Shown: piece after piece, positions 55,882 to 64,000 of the stretch
How positions within the stretch are numbered: the first letter of the stretch is position 1
Layout: each line of letters opens with the position of its first letter
Assembly (NCBI RefSeq): GCF_023554255.2
Contig: NZ_JAMJWD020000007.1
Location: 186,001-250,000, forward strand
DNA length: 64,000 nucleotides
Reading direction: 5' to 3'
Source: Phyllobacterium sp. 21LDTY02-6
Lineage (GTDB): Bacteria; Pseudomonadota; Alphaproteobacteria; Rhizobiales; Rhizobiaceae
Notes under the pieces: generated by a model
What the model was told of the DNA's origin: nothing
Seen by the model: only the letters and a program-made list of their open reading frames with translations
The model's database searches: none
Program-made: the position numbers and the translations under genes

Positions 55882-56261
55882 TATCGATCCTCAAGGACTT
55901 GTATGCGTTCGATGGCGGGCCGCGCCGCATGGGCTACTGGCGACGATGAACGGCTGCAGCAGAGTTCGGCCATGCCGGCCACGGCGGCTGCCGCATCGGC
56001 AAAGGTTTCCGGGCGCAGGCTGTACCAGGAACATTGGCCGGACTGCTGGAGCTGGACCAGCCCGGCCTCCATCAGCACCTTCAGATGCTGCGATACGGTG
56101 GATTGCGCCAGGTCGAGCCCGGCAACGATATCCTTGCAGCAGGAGGAATCCTGGCAGGAAAGCTGGCGGATGATGTTGAGGCGGGCAGGATGCGCCAGCG
56201 CAGCCAGGAGCCGCGCCATATTGCGATCCGCTTCATGTTGGTCGTGCCGGGGACATTGCAT
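55881..56261 (-). CDS. ArsR-family metal-responsive repressor
   Basis: A 126-residue winged-helix protein. HPARLNIIRQLS...DLAQSTVSQHLKVLMEAGLV is the DNA-binding part (24-69). Metal-ligand candidates are Cys36 and Cys41-Cys42 in LSCQDSSCCKDI at the alpha-3 site, Cys77, and Cys101-Cys102 near the C terminus. Such thiolate sets usually sense arsenic, cadmium, lead or similar metals. Upstream of and overlapping the Atm1-type exporter, it is the likely repressor of both. ATG 56261 is preferred; the ribosome site is weak. Confidence 0.88.
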   Translation of the reverse strand: MQCPRHDQHEADRNMARLLAALAHPARLNIIRQLSCQDSSCCKDIVAGLDLAQSTVSQHLKVLMEAGLVQLQQSGQCSWYSLRPETFADAAAAVAGMAELCCSRSSSPVAHAARPAIERIQVLEDR

Positions 56262-56374
56262 CGTCCATCGGCGATAAACGATTAATCCGCCGAACACAAG
56301 CCGGACGGGAAAAATATGCTGCCCGCGACCGCGATTGCGACCGATCGTTCCGCTTTTCCCTGCCCCAGCGCCAA

Positions 56375-57616
56375 TTATTGCGTCTGCGTGGCCTTTTCCG
56401 GCAGGTTGAACACCTGGCCGGGATAGATCATGTCCGGATTGCGGATCTGTTCCTTGTTGGCAAGGTAGATCGTCGTATAGCGCATGCCTTCGCCATAGGT
56501 GCGGCGCGAGATCCGCCAGAGATTGTCGCCGCGGCGGATGATGACCGAGCCATCGACGGGGCGCAGCGGCGCGCCGGCATCGGCGGCGGCCTGCGCATCG
56601 CCCGCGGCGGCTGCCGGTTGTTCGCCGGTGGCCGGCGTCGGCGCAACGGCCGATACCCGGTCGCCCGCATCGCGGCGGAAGGGCACGGCGGCCCGCGCGA
56701 CGACGGTGACGCCATCCTTGGCCAGCATGTCGGCGCGAATGATGTAATCGCCGACCTCCAGCTCCCGTACCGTCTGCACCAGGAAGCGGCCTTCCTGGGT
56801 TGCGGCGGTGGAGCCAAGCACATCGCTATTGGCATAGACCTTGACGGTCGCGCCCGGCTCGGCATTGCCGGCGACGAAGATCTTGTTGCCCTCGATCTCG
56901 ACGGCTTCGACCGATATGCGCGCCTTGACCGCTGCCGGAGGCGCAGGCTGCTCGCCCTTGGCGGTGCTTGCCACCACGGTTTCGGCGGCGGGCTTCTCCT
57001 TTGCCTGCGGCTTGGTGATCATGCGGCTCGGCTGGCCCGACTGCTCGACGAGCGCCAGCACCTGGCCGGATTCACTTTCAGGAACGGAGACGATGGCGGT
57101 TTCCACCGAGGTCATGGCCGTGCCGTCGGCACCGGTCGAACGCAGCACGAGCTGGTAGTCGCCCGGCTCCAGCGGCTCGTCCAGCGCGATGACGAAATCG
57201 CCATTGGCGGAAGATTTGGTGGTGCCGATGACTTCGCCCTTCAGCAGGAGATCGACGGTCGCATCTTTGCCCGCCCTGCCGGCGATGACGATGGAGCCAT
57301 TGGGTTCGACGCGCAATATGTCGAAGGTCGGCGCCCCCGGCGTTGCCGCCTGATTGGTTGCGGCTGGCTCGCCGGATGCCGGAGCCTGGGCCGCAGCTGG
57401 TGTCTGGGTCGATGTCTGGGCGCCCTCTGCTGCCGGTGCGGCAGGCGGCGTCTTCGCAACTGCCGACGCGGAGGGCTTCTCCGGCGCCGGCTGCGATGCG
57501 ACCGAGGCCGGCTGCGGCTGCGTGTTCGTTCCGGGCAGGTAGCCCGAATAGACGGCGACGAGACCCGCAGCAACAACTGCGCCAAATCCCCATAACAAAT
57601 ATCGACTGCTGGCCAT
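56375..57616 (-). CDS. LysM-domain envelope protein
   Basis: A 413-residue protein. N-terminal membrane segment (YLLWGFGAVVAAGLVAVYSGYLPG), then an Ala/Pro/Thr/Gln-rich linker (about 30-95), two or more Ig-like beta modules (FDILRVEPNGSIVIAGRAGKDATVDLLLKGEVIG and ISVEAVEIEGNKIFVAGNAEPGATVKVYA), another Ala-rich linker, and a C-terminal LysM (RRGDNLWRISRRTYGEGMRYTTIYLANKEQIRNPDMIYPGQVFNLP) that binds peptidoglycan. Orthologues are common in rhizobia; function not established, probably envelope structure. Start 57616 (GGA seven bases upstream) preferred over ATG 57631. Confidence 0.85.
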   Translation of the reverse strand: MASSRYLLWGFGAVVAAGLVAVYSGYLPGTNTQPQPASVASQPAPEKPSASAVAKTPPAAPAAEGAQTSTQTPAAAQAPASGEPAATNQAATPGAPTFDILRVEPNGSIVIAGRAGKDATVDLLLKGEVIGTTKSSANGDFVIALDEPLEPGDYQLVLRSTGADGTAMTSVETAIVSVPESESGQVLALVEQSGQPSRMITKPQAKEKPAAETVVASTAKGEQPAPPAAVKARISVEAVEIEGNKIFVAGNAEPGATVKVYANSDVLGSTAATQEGRFLVQTVRELEVGDYIIRADMLAKDGVTVVARAAVPFRRDAGDRVSAVAPTPATGEQPAAAAGDAQAAADAGAPLRPVDGSVIIRRGDNLWRISRRTYGEGMRYTTIYLANKEQIRNPDMIYPGQVFNLPEKATQTQ

Positions 57617-57785
57617 GTTATTTCCGTTCATTGTTGTTCTTGCTCTTGAGCGGTTGTCCCCATCCGGTCGCGGGGGTCCGCCAAATCCCCATTTCGCGAC
57701 TATGCCGCCTAAGCAGCAATTCCCCACTTCCTTATGAATTGCTCTAGCGCCTTTTGCGCCGAGCTACAAGAAAACGGTTCAAAAT

Positions 57786-57803
57786 TGCCTCGAATTCGAG
57801 GCA
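57786..57803. promoter_or_regulatory. Perfect 18-bp palindrome in divergent promoter region
   Basis: TGCCTCGAATTCGAGGCA is its own reverse complement, with AAA/TTT just outside separated by one mismatch. It lies between the LysM gene and the LOG gene, 169 bases from one start and 125 from the other. The remainder of the 312-base gap (57617-57928) holds no gene. Candidate dimer-binding site. Confidence 0.5.
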
Positions 57804-57928
57804 TTTGCGGCCAATAAATTCGATTTAATCACTGTTTAGTCACTGGCCCGTCATCGACAGAGAAGCTCTCTCCACGCTTGCCCCTTATCGCTCTTGACCT
57901 TTGGCCGCGCAGGAGGCACGAGTGGGCC

Positions 57929-58534
57929 ATGAGCAAGATTCGATCCATTTGCGTATATTGCGGCTCTTCCCCGGGCCGCGATCCGATCTATAAACTCGCG
58001 GGCCGGACGCTCGGCAAATCGATTGCCGATCATGGGCTGGAACTCGTCTATGGCGGCGGCACCAAAGGCATCATGGGCGCGGTCGCCGAGGGCGTCATGT
58101 CGGCCGGCGGCAAGGTCACCGGCATCATCCCGGAATTCCTGATGAACAAGGAAGCGACCGAGCAGGCGCTGGGGCAGCTTTCGGAACTCATCGTCACCGA
58201 GGACATGCACCAGCGCAAGCACAAGATGTTCGAGCGGTCGGACGCCTTCGTCACCCTGCCGGGCGGCATCGGCACCGTCGAGGAAATCGTCGAGATCATG
58301 ACCTGGGCGCAGCTCGGGCGGCACCGCAAGCCGATGGTCTTCGCCAATATCAACGGCTTCTGGAATCCCATGCTGGCGCTGATCGACCACATGAAGTCGG
58401 AAGGCTTCGTGCATACGTCACATTTGGTCAATCCGCTCGTGGTAGACGAGGCGGAAAATATCGTCCCTGCCATTCTCAAGGCTGCCAAGGGTGGCGACCG
58501 CGAGGGCAAGGAAGAGATTATCGAACGCATGTAA
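57929..58534 (+). CDS. LOG-family nucleotide phosphoribohydrolase
   Basis: A 201-residue LOG/lysine-decarboxylase-like protein that releases the base from nucleoside 5'-monophosphates; plant and some bacterial members activate cytokinins. The PGGxGTxxE motif is LPGGIGTVEE (110-119), with MHQRKHKMF (Arg96, Lys97) as the partner motif, and ICVYCGSSPG at the N terminus. ATG 57929 begins the family protein; AGGAGG lies 12 bases before it. Followed by the ZntB-like gene after 16 bases. The true substrate is uncertain. Confidence 0.9.
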   Translation: MSKIRSICVYCGSSPGRDPIYKLAGRTLGKSIADHGLELVYGGGTKGIMGAVAEGVMSAGGKVTGIIPEFLMNKEATEQALGQLSELIVTEDMHQRKHKMFERSDAFVTLPGGIGTVEEIVEIMTWAQLGRHRKPMVFANINGFWNPMLALIDHMKSEGFVHTSHLVNPLVVDEAENIVPAILKAAKGGDREGKEEIIERM

Positions 58535-58550
58535 ACCCGAAGGGATCAGG

Positions 58551-59540
58551 ATGATGATGCCGCTCGATCCTGACCCCGCCTCGCCTCTCGGTGATTTCGC
58601 CGTCGTGCACGATTTCGATGCGCAGGGGCAACTGGCCGGCAAGAGCGGCGATGCCGTGCTCTGGTCCTGGCGCAATTATACGCTCGTCGATGCGCGCGCC
58701 CGCCGCAACCTCCAGTCGGATGAGAGCCTGCCTGCAACCATCAGGGACGCGCTGCTCTCGCCCGGCGACCAATTTCAGATCAGTTATGACGAAGGCTGGA
58801 TGTTCGGCGAATTGCCCGATCTCCAGCATGAGCATTATGGCGATCCGCGCGAACTCGGCTATTTCCGCTTCGCCTTCAACGGCACGCAGTTCCTCAGCGG
58901 CAGGAAACATCCGCTCCAGGCCGTCGACGACACCAAGCGCGCGATCCAGACCGGCAAGCTGAAACCGGCGCGCCCGCTGGAACTCTTCAATGCCATATTC
59001 CGCCGCTTTCTCGACCTGCTCAGGATCGAGATCACCAGCCTGTCGGCAACGCTCGATTCCATCGAGGATCGCATCGTCGGCGAGAACTGGCAGGGCGAGC
59101 GCGAGCGGCTGGTGCCGGTGCGGCGGCAGATCGTGGTGTTCCACCGCTATCTGTCCGCGGCGACCGCGCTTTTCCGCGATATCGACCATGCCGACAGGCG
59201 CTCGTTTCCGGAGGATATCGACGATCTGATCGAGGACCTGTCGCGCCGGGCAGTGACGCTGCATGGCGAGGGCGAGCAATTGCAGCGGCGGGCACGCCTG
59301 CTGCAGGACGAGCTTCTGGCCAAGATGACGGACCGGTCGAACAGGCTGCTCTATATCCTGTCGGTGATGACGGCGGTCCTGTTGCCGACCACCGTCATCA
59401 GCGGCCTGTTCGGCATGAATACCGGCGGCCTGCCCTTCGCGGAAAGCAGCCAGGGCTTTGCCATCGTCTCCTTCGTGGCGCTGGCGGTCTCGCTTTTCGT
59501 GTTTCTCGCGGTTCGCAAGATCGGCGGGTCGGGCCGCTAG
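58551..59540 (+). CDS. zntB: ZntB-like CorA-superfamily zinc transporter
   Basis: A 329-residue CorA-superfamily protein with a large cytoplasmic funnel domain and two C-terminal membrane helices (LLYILSVMTAVLLPTTVISGLFG, FAIVSFVALAVSLFVFLAV). The signature loop GMNTGGLPF is the ZntB form rather than the CorA GMNFxxMPE form, so zinc (exporter or importer) is the likely cargo. A string of three ATG codons begins the frame at 58551, with AAGGGATCAGG upstream. Its stop codon overlaps the converging rarD stop in CTAG. Confidence 0.85.
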   Translation: MMMPLDPDPASPLGDFAVVHDFDAQGQLAGKSGDAVLWSWRNYTLVDARARRNLQSDESLPATIRDALLSPGDQFQISYDEGWMFGELPDLQHEHYGDPRELGYFRFAFNGTQFLSGRKHPLQAVDDTKRAIQTGKLKPARPLELFNAIFRRFLDLLRIEITSLSATLDSIEDRIVGENWQGERERLVPVRRQIVVFHRYLSAATALFRDIDHADRRSFPEDIDDLIEDLSRRAVTLHGEGEQLQRRARLLQDELLAKMTDRSNRLLYILSVMTAVLLPTTVISGLFGMNTGGLPFAESSQGFAIVSFVALAVSLFVFLAVRKIGGSGR

Positions 59541-60493
59541 GCGACGCTGCGGGCGCGGCGCGATTCCCGCAGCATCGACCAGGTATAGATCGCAAGCGCC
59601 GTCCAGATGAGCGCGAAGGCGATGAACTGCATCTGCGAGAACGGCTCGCCGAAGATGAAGATCGCCGTGAGGAAGACGATCGTCGGCGCGATATACTGCA
59701 TAAGCCCGATCGTCGTATAGCGCAGCAGCTTGGCGCCGAAGGCATAGAGGATCAGCGGCACGGCCGTCGCCGGCCCGGCAAAGAGCAGCAGCCCGATATC
59801 ATCGGCGCCGCCATTGACGAAATGGCTGCTGCCCTCGGAGATGGTCCAGGCGACATAGGCCAGCGAGGGAATCGACAGGATGAGCACTTCGAGCATGAAG
59901 CCCTGCGCCGGCCCGATCGGCAGCGTCTTGCGGAAGAAGCCGTAGAAGCCGAAGCTGAACGCCAGCACCAGCGATATCCATGGCAGGCCGCCCGACGAAA
60001 CCGTCAGCAGCAGCACGGCGCATGCGGCGAGCGCAACGGCCACCATCTGCGGGCGCGACAGCTTTTCCGACAGGAACACCGCGCCCAGCACGACATTGAC
60101 CAGCGGGTTGATGTAATAGCCGAGCGCCGTGTCGATGGCATGGCCGCTGGCGATGGCCCAGACATAGGTGCCCCAGTTCAGGGTGATCAGCATCGCCGTC
60201 AGGGTCGCCATCAGCAGCATGCGCGGCGTCGTCAGGGCGACCTTCAGATCGCCGAACAGGCCGAGGCACCAGAGCAGGATCGCGGCGATCGGCACCGACC
60301 AGATGATGCGATGCGCCACCACTTCGAGCGCCGGCATATAGGCGACGAGCTTGAGATAGAGCGGCAATATCCCCCACAGGAGATAGGCCGAAAGGGCGAA
60401 GAAGAAGCCTTTCCTGGCGTCCGACATGCCTAGTGGCACGGCGGGCGGCACGGCGGGCGGCATGGTGGGATTCATATTGGCTTGCTCAGTCAT
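59537..60493 (-). CDS. rarD: EamA-type transporter RarD
   Basis: A 318-residue DMT-superfamily protein with ten helices, in the RarD subfamily (named in Pseudomonas for chloramphenicol sensitivity; substrate unresolved). KGFFFALSAYLLWGILPLYLKLVAYMPALEVVAHRIIWSVP and SGHAIDTALGYYINPLVNVVLGAVFLSEKLSRPQ are the diagnostic blocks; the Met-Pro-rich N terminus (MNPTMPPAVPPAVPLGM) is unusual. Start at ATG 60493, with AGGA about eight bases upstream. Its TAG shares CTAG with zntB on the other strand. Confidence 0.9.
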   Translation of the reverse strand: MTEQANMNPTMPPAVPPAVPLGMSDARKGFFFALSAYLLWGILPLYLKLVAYMPALEVVAHRIIWSVPIAAILLWCLGLFGDLKVALTTPRMLLMATLTAMLITLNWGTYVWAIASGHAIDTALGYYINPLVNVVLGAVFLSEKLSRPQMVAVALAACAVLLLTVSSGGLPWISLVLAFSFGFYGFFRKTLPIGPAQGFMLEVLILSIPSLAYVAWTISEGSSHFVNGGADDIGLLLFAGPATAVPLILYAFGAKLLRYTTIGLMQYIAPTIVFLTAIFIFGEPFSQMQFIAFALIWTALAIYTWSMLRESRRARSVA

Positions 60494-60645
60494 GGCGCAT
60501 TCCTGAAACTCATGTCCCTCCGACGAAGCCGCCAGCGTTCGGTGTGGCGCGCCAATACTGAAAGCATGGCCCGGGACATCCTCTCCGGCTGGTCCTGACC
60601 TAGACCCACGCCCGTGCAACGTCCATTGAATTCGCCTGATTCATC

Positions 60646-60662
60646 CATCAAGCGCTTTGATG
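60646..60662. other. Hairpin between cimA and rarD
   Basis: CATCAA-GCGCT-TTGATG, a perfect 6-bp stem 24 bases after the cimA stop (minus strand), in a 193-base gap with no gene. No U-run, so not a proven terminator. Confidence 0.3.
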
Positions 60663-60686
60663 TTTAGGAATAAAGGCGAAAACTGC

Positions 60687-62300
60687 TCATTCTGCGGCGA
60701 TCTTGCCGGCAAGTTCGCGGTTTTTCATCAATTTGTAGACGATGGAGTCCATCAGCGCCTGGAATGACGCATCGATGATGTTGTCGGAAACGCCCACCGT
60801 CCACCAGCGTATGCCGGTGGAATCCGTCGACTCGATGAGCACGCGCGTGATGGCTTCCGTGCCGCCATTGAGGATGCGGACCTTGAAATCGGCCAGCACG
60901 AGATCCTGTATCTCGCTCTGGTAGCGGCCCATATCCTTGCGCAGGGCGAGATCGAGCGCATTGACCGGGCCATGGCCCTCGGCGACCGACATGCGCATCT
61001 CGCCATCGACTTCCATGCGCACCACGGCTTCGGAAACCGTCTTGATATTGCCATTGGCATCGAAGCGGCGCTCGACCATGCAGCGGAACGAATCGATCTT
61101 GAAGAATTCCGGCACGCTGCCGAGCGTGCGCCGGGCAAGGAGCTCGAAACTCGCATCGGCGCCCTCATAGGCATAGCCTTCCGCCTCGTGCTCCTTGACG
61201 AGCGCGATCAGCGTATCGAGCCGCGGATCGGCCTTGGAAACGGCAATGCCGCGACGCTCCAGCTCGTTGATGAAATTCGACTTGCCGCCCTGGTCGGAGA
61301 CCATGACCTTGCGCCGGTTCCCGACAGTTTCCGGCGGAACATGCTCATAGGTCGCCGGCTCCTTGATCAGCGCCGAGGCGTGGATTCCCGCCTTGGTGGC
61401 GAAGGCCGAGCTGCCGACATAGGCGCCCTGCATGTCGGGCGCGCGGTTGAGCAGCTCGTCGAAACTGCGCGACAGGCGCGACAGGCCCTGCAGCTTCTCC
61501 CGGCTGATGCCGAGCTCGAAACGGTCCGACCATAGCGGCTTCAGCATGAGGGTCGGTATCAGCGTGATGAGATTGGCATTGCCGCAGCGCTCGCCGATGC
61601 CGTTCAACGTCCCCTGGATGTGGCGCACGCCCGCATCCACCGCGGCCAGCGAATTGGCGACCGCCTGTTCCGTATCATTATGGGCATGGATGCCGAGATG
61701 ATCGCCGGGGATGACGGCCGTCACCGCGCGGACGATGGCGCCGATCTCCGCCGGCTGGGTGCCGCCATTGGTGTCGCAGAGCACCACCCAGCGCGCCCCG
61801 GCATCATGGGCCGCCCTGGCGCAGGCCAGCGCATAATCCGGATTGGCTTTGTAGCCATCGAAGAAATGCTCGCAATCGACGATCGCTTCCTTGCCGGCCT
61901 CGACGGCCGCGCGCACCGATGCGGCGATGGATTCGAGATTCTCCTCATTGGTGCAGCCGAGCGCGACACGCACGTGATAATCCCAGCTCTTGCCGACGAA
62001 GCAGACCGTATCGGCGGACGAGGCCAGCAGCGCCGCCAGGCCCGGATCGTTGGAGGCCGAGATGCCGGCGCGCTTGGTCATGCCGAATGCGGCGAATTTC
62101 GCGCGCTGCGTCCGCTTCTCCGCGAAAAACGCCGTATCGGTCGGATTGGCGCCGGGATAGCCGCCCTCGACATAGTCCAGGCCGAATTCGTCCAGCATCG
62201 CGGCGATGACCTTCTTGTCCTCGACCGAGAAGTCGATGCCCGGCGTCTGCTGACCGTCACGCAAGGTCGTGTCGAAAAGATAGATGCGTTCCCTTGTCAC
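60687..62300 (-). CDS. cimA: Citramalate synthase (CimA)
   Basis: A 537-residue enzyme of the LeuA/isopropylmalate synthase family condensing pyruvate with acetyl-CoA, feeding isoleucine synthesis. The catalytic barrel starts YLFDTTLRDGQQTPG, then GTLNGIGERCGNANL, metal-binding HAHND (HIHAHNDTEQAVANSLA with GIHAHND), and a C-terminal regulatory domain. I choose GTG 62300: it overlaps the upstream gene's stop in GTGA and has GGAG seven bases before it. ATG 62324 (longer by eight residues) has no ribosome site. Confidence 0.92.
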   Translation of the reverse strand: MTRERIYLFDTTLRDGQQTPGIDFSVEDKKVIAAMLDEFGLDYVEGGYPGANPTDTAFFAEKRTQRAKFAAFGMTKRAGISASNDPGLAALLASSADTVCFVGKSWDYHVRVALGCTNEENLESIAASVRAAVEAGKEAIVDCEHFFDGYKANPDYALACARAAHDAGARWVVLCDTNGGTQPAEIGAIVRAVTAVIPGDHLGIHAHNDTEQAVANSLAAVDAGVRHIQGTLNGIGERCGNANLITLIPTLMLKPLWSDRFELGISREKLQGLSRLSRSFDELLNRAPDMQGAYVGSSAFATKAGIHASALIKEPATYEHVPPETVGNRRKVMVSDQGGKSNFINELERRGIAVSKADPRLDTLIALVKEHEAEGYAYEGADASFELLARRTLGSVPEFFKIDSFRCMVERRFDANGNIKTVSEAVVRMEVDGEMRMSVAEGHGPVNALDLALRKDMGRYQSEIQDLVLADFKVRILNGGTEAITRVLIESTDSTGIRWWTVGVSDNIIDASFQALMDSIVYKLMKNRELAGKIAAE

Positions 62301-62791
62301 TTCGTCGCTCCGCCGATTGGCCATTGGTCGGTATCATGGTCCGGGTGCTGGTAGGAGACCATCGTCTTTACAAAAGCCTCCGCTGCCGGATCGCCCTCCG
62401 TCGAGAATGCCGGCAAGCCGGCGAGATCGTCCATATAGGGCAGTTTGCCTTCGATGCCCCATTGCACCGTGGGCGCGAGTTCTTCTGGATGGTCGAAGGC
62501 GCCGATGGTGATCGCCAGGCCGTCGGGCGCCTCATAGGTCAGGGGCGTGCCGCAATCGGCGCAGAAGCCGCGTTGCACGTGATTGGACGAGCGAAAACGC
62601 TTCGGCTCGCCGCGCGTCCAGCGGAAATCGGCGCCGCGCACCGAGGCGTAGGGCGCGATGAAATTGCCGAGCGCCTTCTGGCACATGCGGCAATGGCAGA
62701 TCGACGCGTCGGCGAGGCGGCCTTCGACGCGAAACCTGATGGCGCCGCATTGGCATCCGCCCGTATAGATAGGCTTGTTGTCGAGGCTCAT
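62297..62791 (-). CDS. GFA-family protein
   Basis: A 164-residue protein of the glutathione-dependent formaldehyde-activating (GFA)/CENP-V fold. Zinc-binding cysteines appear as CQCGAIRF, CHCRMCQKALG and CADCGTPLTY, all in the family spacing. Whether it binds glutathione-formaldehyde is not known; many members do not. ATG 62791 has GGAGG about nine bases upstream, better than GTG 62800. It precedes cimA on the same strand, and the two overlap. Confidence 0.88.
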   Translation of the reverse strand: MSLDNKPIYTGGCQCGAIRFRVEGRLADASICHCRMCQKALGNFIAPYASVRGADFRWTRGEPKRFRSSNHVQRGFCADCGTPLTYEAPDGLAITIGAFDHPEELAPTVQWGIEGKLPYMDDLAGLPAFSTEGDPAAEAFVKTMVSYQHPDHDTDQWPIGGATK

Positions 62792-62873
62792 GGCAGCCAC
62801 CCTCCCGGTTTCCTGTCCTGCTCCCCTGCGATGTTACAGCAGTTGGAGCCGTTCGGCACGCTTTGCGACCCGC

Positions 62874-64000
62874 TCACCGCTTCACCTCCCAACTGGTGAC
62901 GCGCGCGCCCGTCGCCGGGTCCTTGCCGTCCTTCAGCTGAATCCCCTTCGCCGCCAGCTCGTCGCGCAGCGCGTCGGCAGCGGCAAAGTCCCTGGCGCCG
63001 AGCAATTGCAGACGCTGCTGCACCTTTGCCTCGACCTCCGCATGCAGATCGTCGGAAATCGCGGCGGTTTCGCCAAGATCGATGCCGATCAGCGCGAAAG
63101 CGGCCCGGTAGGCGCCCGGATCGAGCTCGCGCGACTTCCGCGCCACGGCAAGCCAGTTGATCAGCCCCGGCGTCGCCAGATCGTCCCTGAGATAGTCGAT
63201 CGCCGCTTCCGGCACCGCTCCCGGCGTCGCCGACCCGGCATATTCGCGCGCCTTGGCCAGGATGTTCTCGGCTTCCTCGAGCCGCTTGAGGCTGAAATCG
63301 ATGGGCTCGCGATAATTCGTCATCAGCATGGCGAGGCGCAGCACCTCGCCCGGCCAGCGCCGGCCGCCAAAGGTCTCGGTCGCAAGGAGCTCATGGATGG
63401 TGACGAAATTGCCGAGGCTCTTCGACATCTTCTGGCCCTCGACCTGAAGAAATCCATTGTGCATCCACACATTCGCCATGCGCTGCGTGCCGAGGGCGCA
63501 GCATGTCTGCGCAATCTCGTTCTCGTGGTGCGGAAAGACCAGATCGATGCCGCCGCCATGGATGTCGAAAACATTCTTCTGCGGATCGTCGCATTGCAGC
63601 CCGCCGCCGAAGGGCACGAGCAGCTTTGCCAGCGCCATGGCGGAGCATTCTATATGCCAGCCCGGGCGCCCTCGCCCTTCGATGCCGGCCGGCGACGGCC
63701 AGCCCGGTTCCTCGTCGCTGGACGGCTTCCACAGGACGAAATCCATCTCGTCGCGCTTGTAGGAGGCCACATCGACGCGGGCCCCGGCGAGAAGGTCCTC
63801 CGAGGAACGGCGCGAAAGCAGGCCGTAGCGCGGGCCCCTCGCCGCATTCATGGCGGAGGGCGAGAACAGGACGTGCCCATCCGCCACATAGGCGATGCCG
63901 CGCTCGACCAGCCTGTCGATGAGCGCCGTCATCTCGGCGATGTGCTCGGTCGCCCGCGGCTGCTGCGTCGGCGGCAGATTGCCGAGCGCCGCGACATCCG
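62874..64000 (-). CDS. cysS: Cysteinyl-tRNA synthetase, 3' part (cysS)
   Basis: The C-terminal 375 or so residues of CysRS; the 5' part lies beyond the window edge. The frame runs through the end: its first readable residues are ...[16 protein letters not shown], the family's segment before the KMSKS half. Visible: WHIECSAMA (zinc ligand Cys) with HHENEIAQT (His ligands), [11 protein letters not shown] signature, and the C-terminal helical DALRxxL-type domain ([19 protein letters not shown]). It is followed on the same strand by the GFA gene. Confidence 0.97.
   Translation of the reverse strand, partial: DVAALGNLPPTQQPRATEHIAEMTALIDRLVERGIAYVADGHVLFSPSAMNAARGPRYGLLSRRSSEDLLAGARVDVASYKRDEMDFVLWKPSSDEEPGWPSPAGIEGRGRPGWHIECSAMALAKLLVPFGGGLQCDDPQKNVFDIHGGGIDLVFPHHENEIAQTCCALGTQRMANVWMHNGFLQVEGQKMSKSLGNFVTIHELLATETFGGRRWPGEVLRLAMLMTNYREPIDFSLKRLEEAENILAKAREYAGSATPGAVPEAAIDYLRDDLATPGLINWLAVARKSRELDPGAYRAAFALIGIDLGETAAISDDLHAEVEAKVQQRLQLLGARDFAAADALRDELAAKGIQLKDGKDPATGARVTSWEVKR

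Overview
The window is a dense (about 90 percent coding), GC-rich stretch of chromosome, very probably from an alphaproteobacterium of the order Hyphomicrobiales (Rhizobiales), near the Brucella/Phyllobacteriaceae side. The reasons are: a DnaA-related hdaA next to purM-purN; an Omp25/Omp31-type outer-membrane barrel; the block lptF-lptG-lptD-surA-pdxA-rsmA; the block fabD-fabG-acpP-fabF-mltG-yicC-gmk; rpsF-rpsR-DUF2232-rplI-(cfa)-dnaB-alr-radA-cvpA-purF; and Atm1-psd-pssA. These assignments come from protein motifs and gene order read by eye; no database search was run.

Layout. 0.1-9.3 kb: small hypothetical gene, kinase-like protein with an altered catalytic loop, hdaA, PerM-type membrane protein, purM-purN (overlapping), an orphan molybdopterin oxidoreductase, an EamA transporter, rlmJ. 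9.4-13.2 kb: a secreted four-cysteine protein paired with RNase T2, a GST-like protein, an Omp25-like barrel behind an AT-rich upstream region, a pteridine-reductase-like SDR. 13.2-17.4 kb: uvrC, a 19-codon leader reading frame directly ahead of pgsA, moaD-moaE, a 26-residue single-span membrane peptide coupled to moaE, ndk. 17.5-25.4 kb: ABC-F ATPase whose 3' end overlaps an opposing MFS gene by 85 bp, a SufR-like Fe-S regulator divergent from that MFS gene, GNAT, small membrane protein, holC, GST, pepA.

25.6-33.3 kb: LPS export (lptF, lptG, lptD) with a SurA-like chaperone, pdxA and rsmA as one co-directional, partly overlapping set. 33.3-39.8 kb (minus strand): fatty-acid synthesis (fabD, fabG, acpP, fabF), then mltG, yicC and gmk. 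39.9-51.9 kb (plus strand): ribosomal proteins S6, S18, L9, a DUF2232 membrane protein, cfa, dnaB, alr, radA, cvpA, purF and an SDR. 52.3-57.6 kb (minus strand): a metal-type ArsR repressor with an Atm1-family exporter, psd and pssA (phosphatidylethanolamine synthesis), and a LysM protein. 57.9-64 kb: LOG-family phosphoribohydrolase, ZntB-like transporter, rarD, cimA, GFA-family protein, and the 3' part of cysS running off the window.

The window is mostly housekeeping. No prophage, insertion sequence, CRISPR array, tRNA or rRNA was seen. The most unusual material lies between genes: (i) a roughly 100 bp inverted-repeat element in three copies, two of them in tandem; (ii) a chain of hairpins between cfa and dnaB that may be a structured RNA; (iii) two very small reading frames well placed for translation (ahead of pgsA and after moaE); (iv) several perfect palindromes in promoter regions; (v) an 11-bp tandem repeat ahead of holC. 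Phospholipid and envelope functions (pgsA, pssA, psd, cfa, fab, lpt, mltG) are strongly represented.
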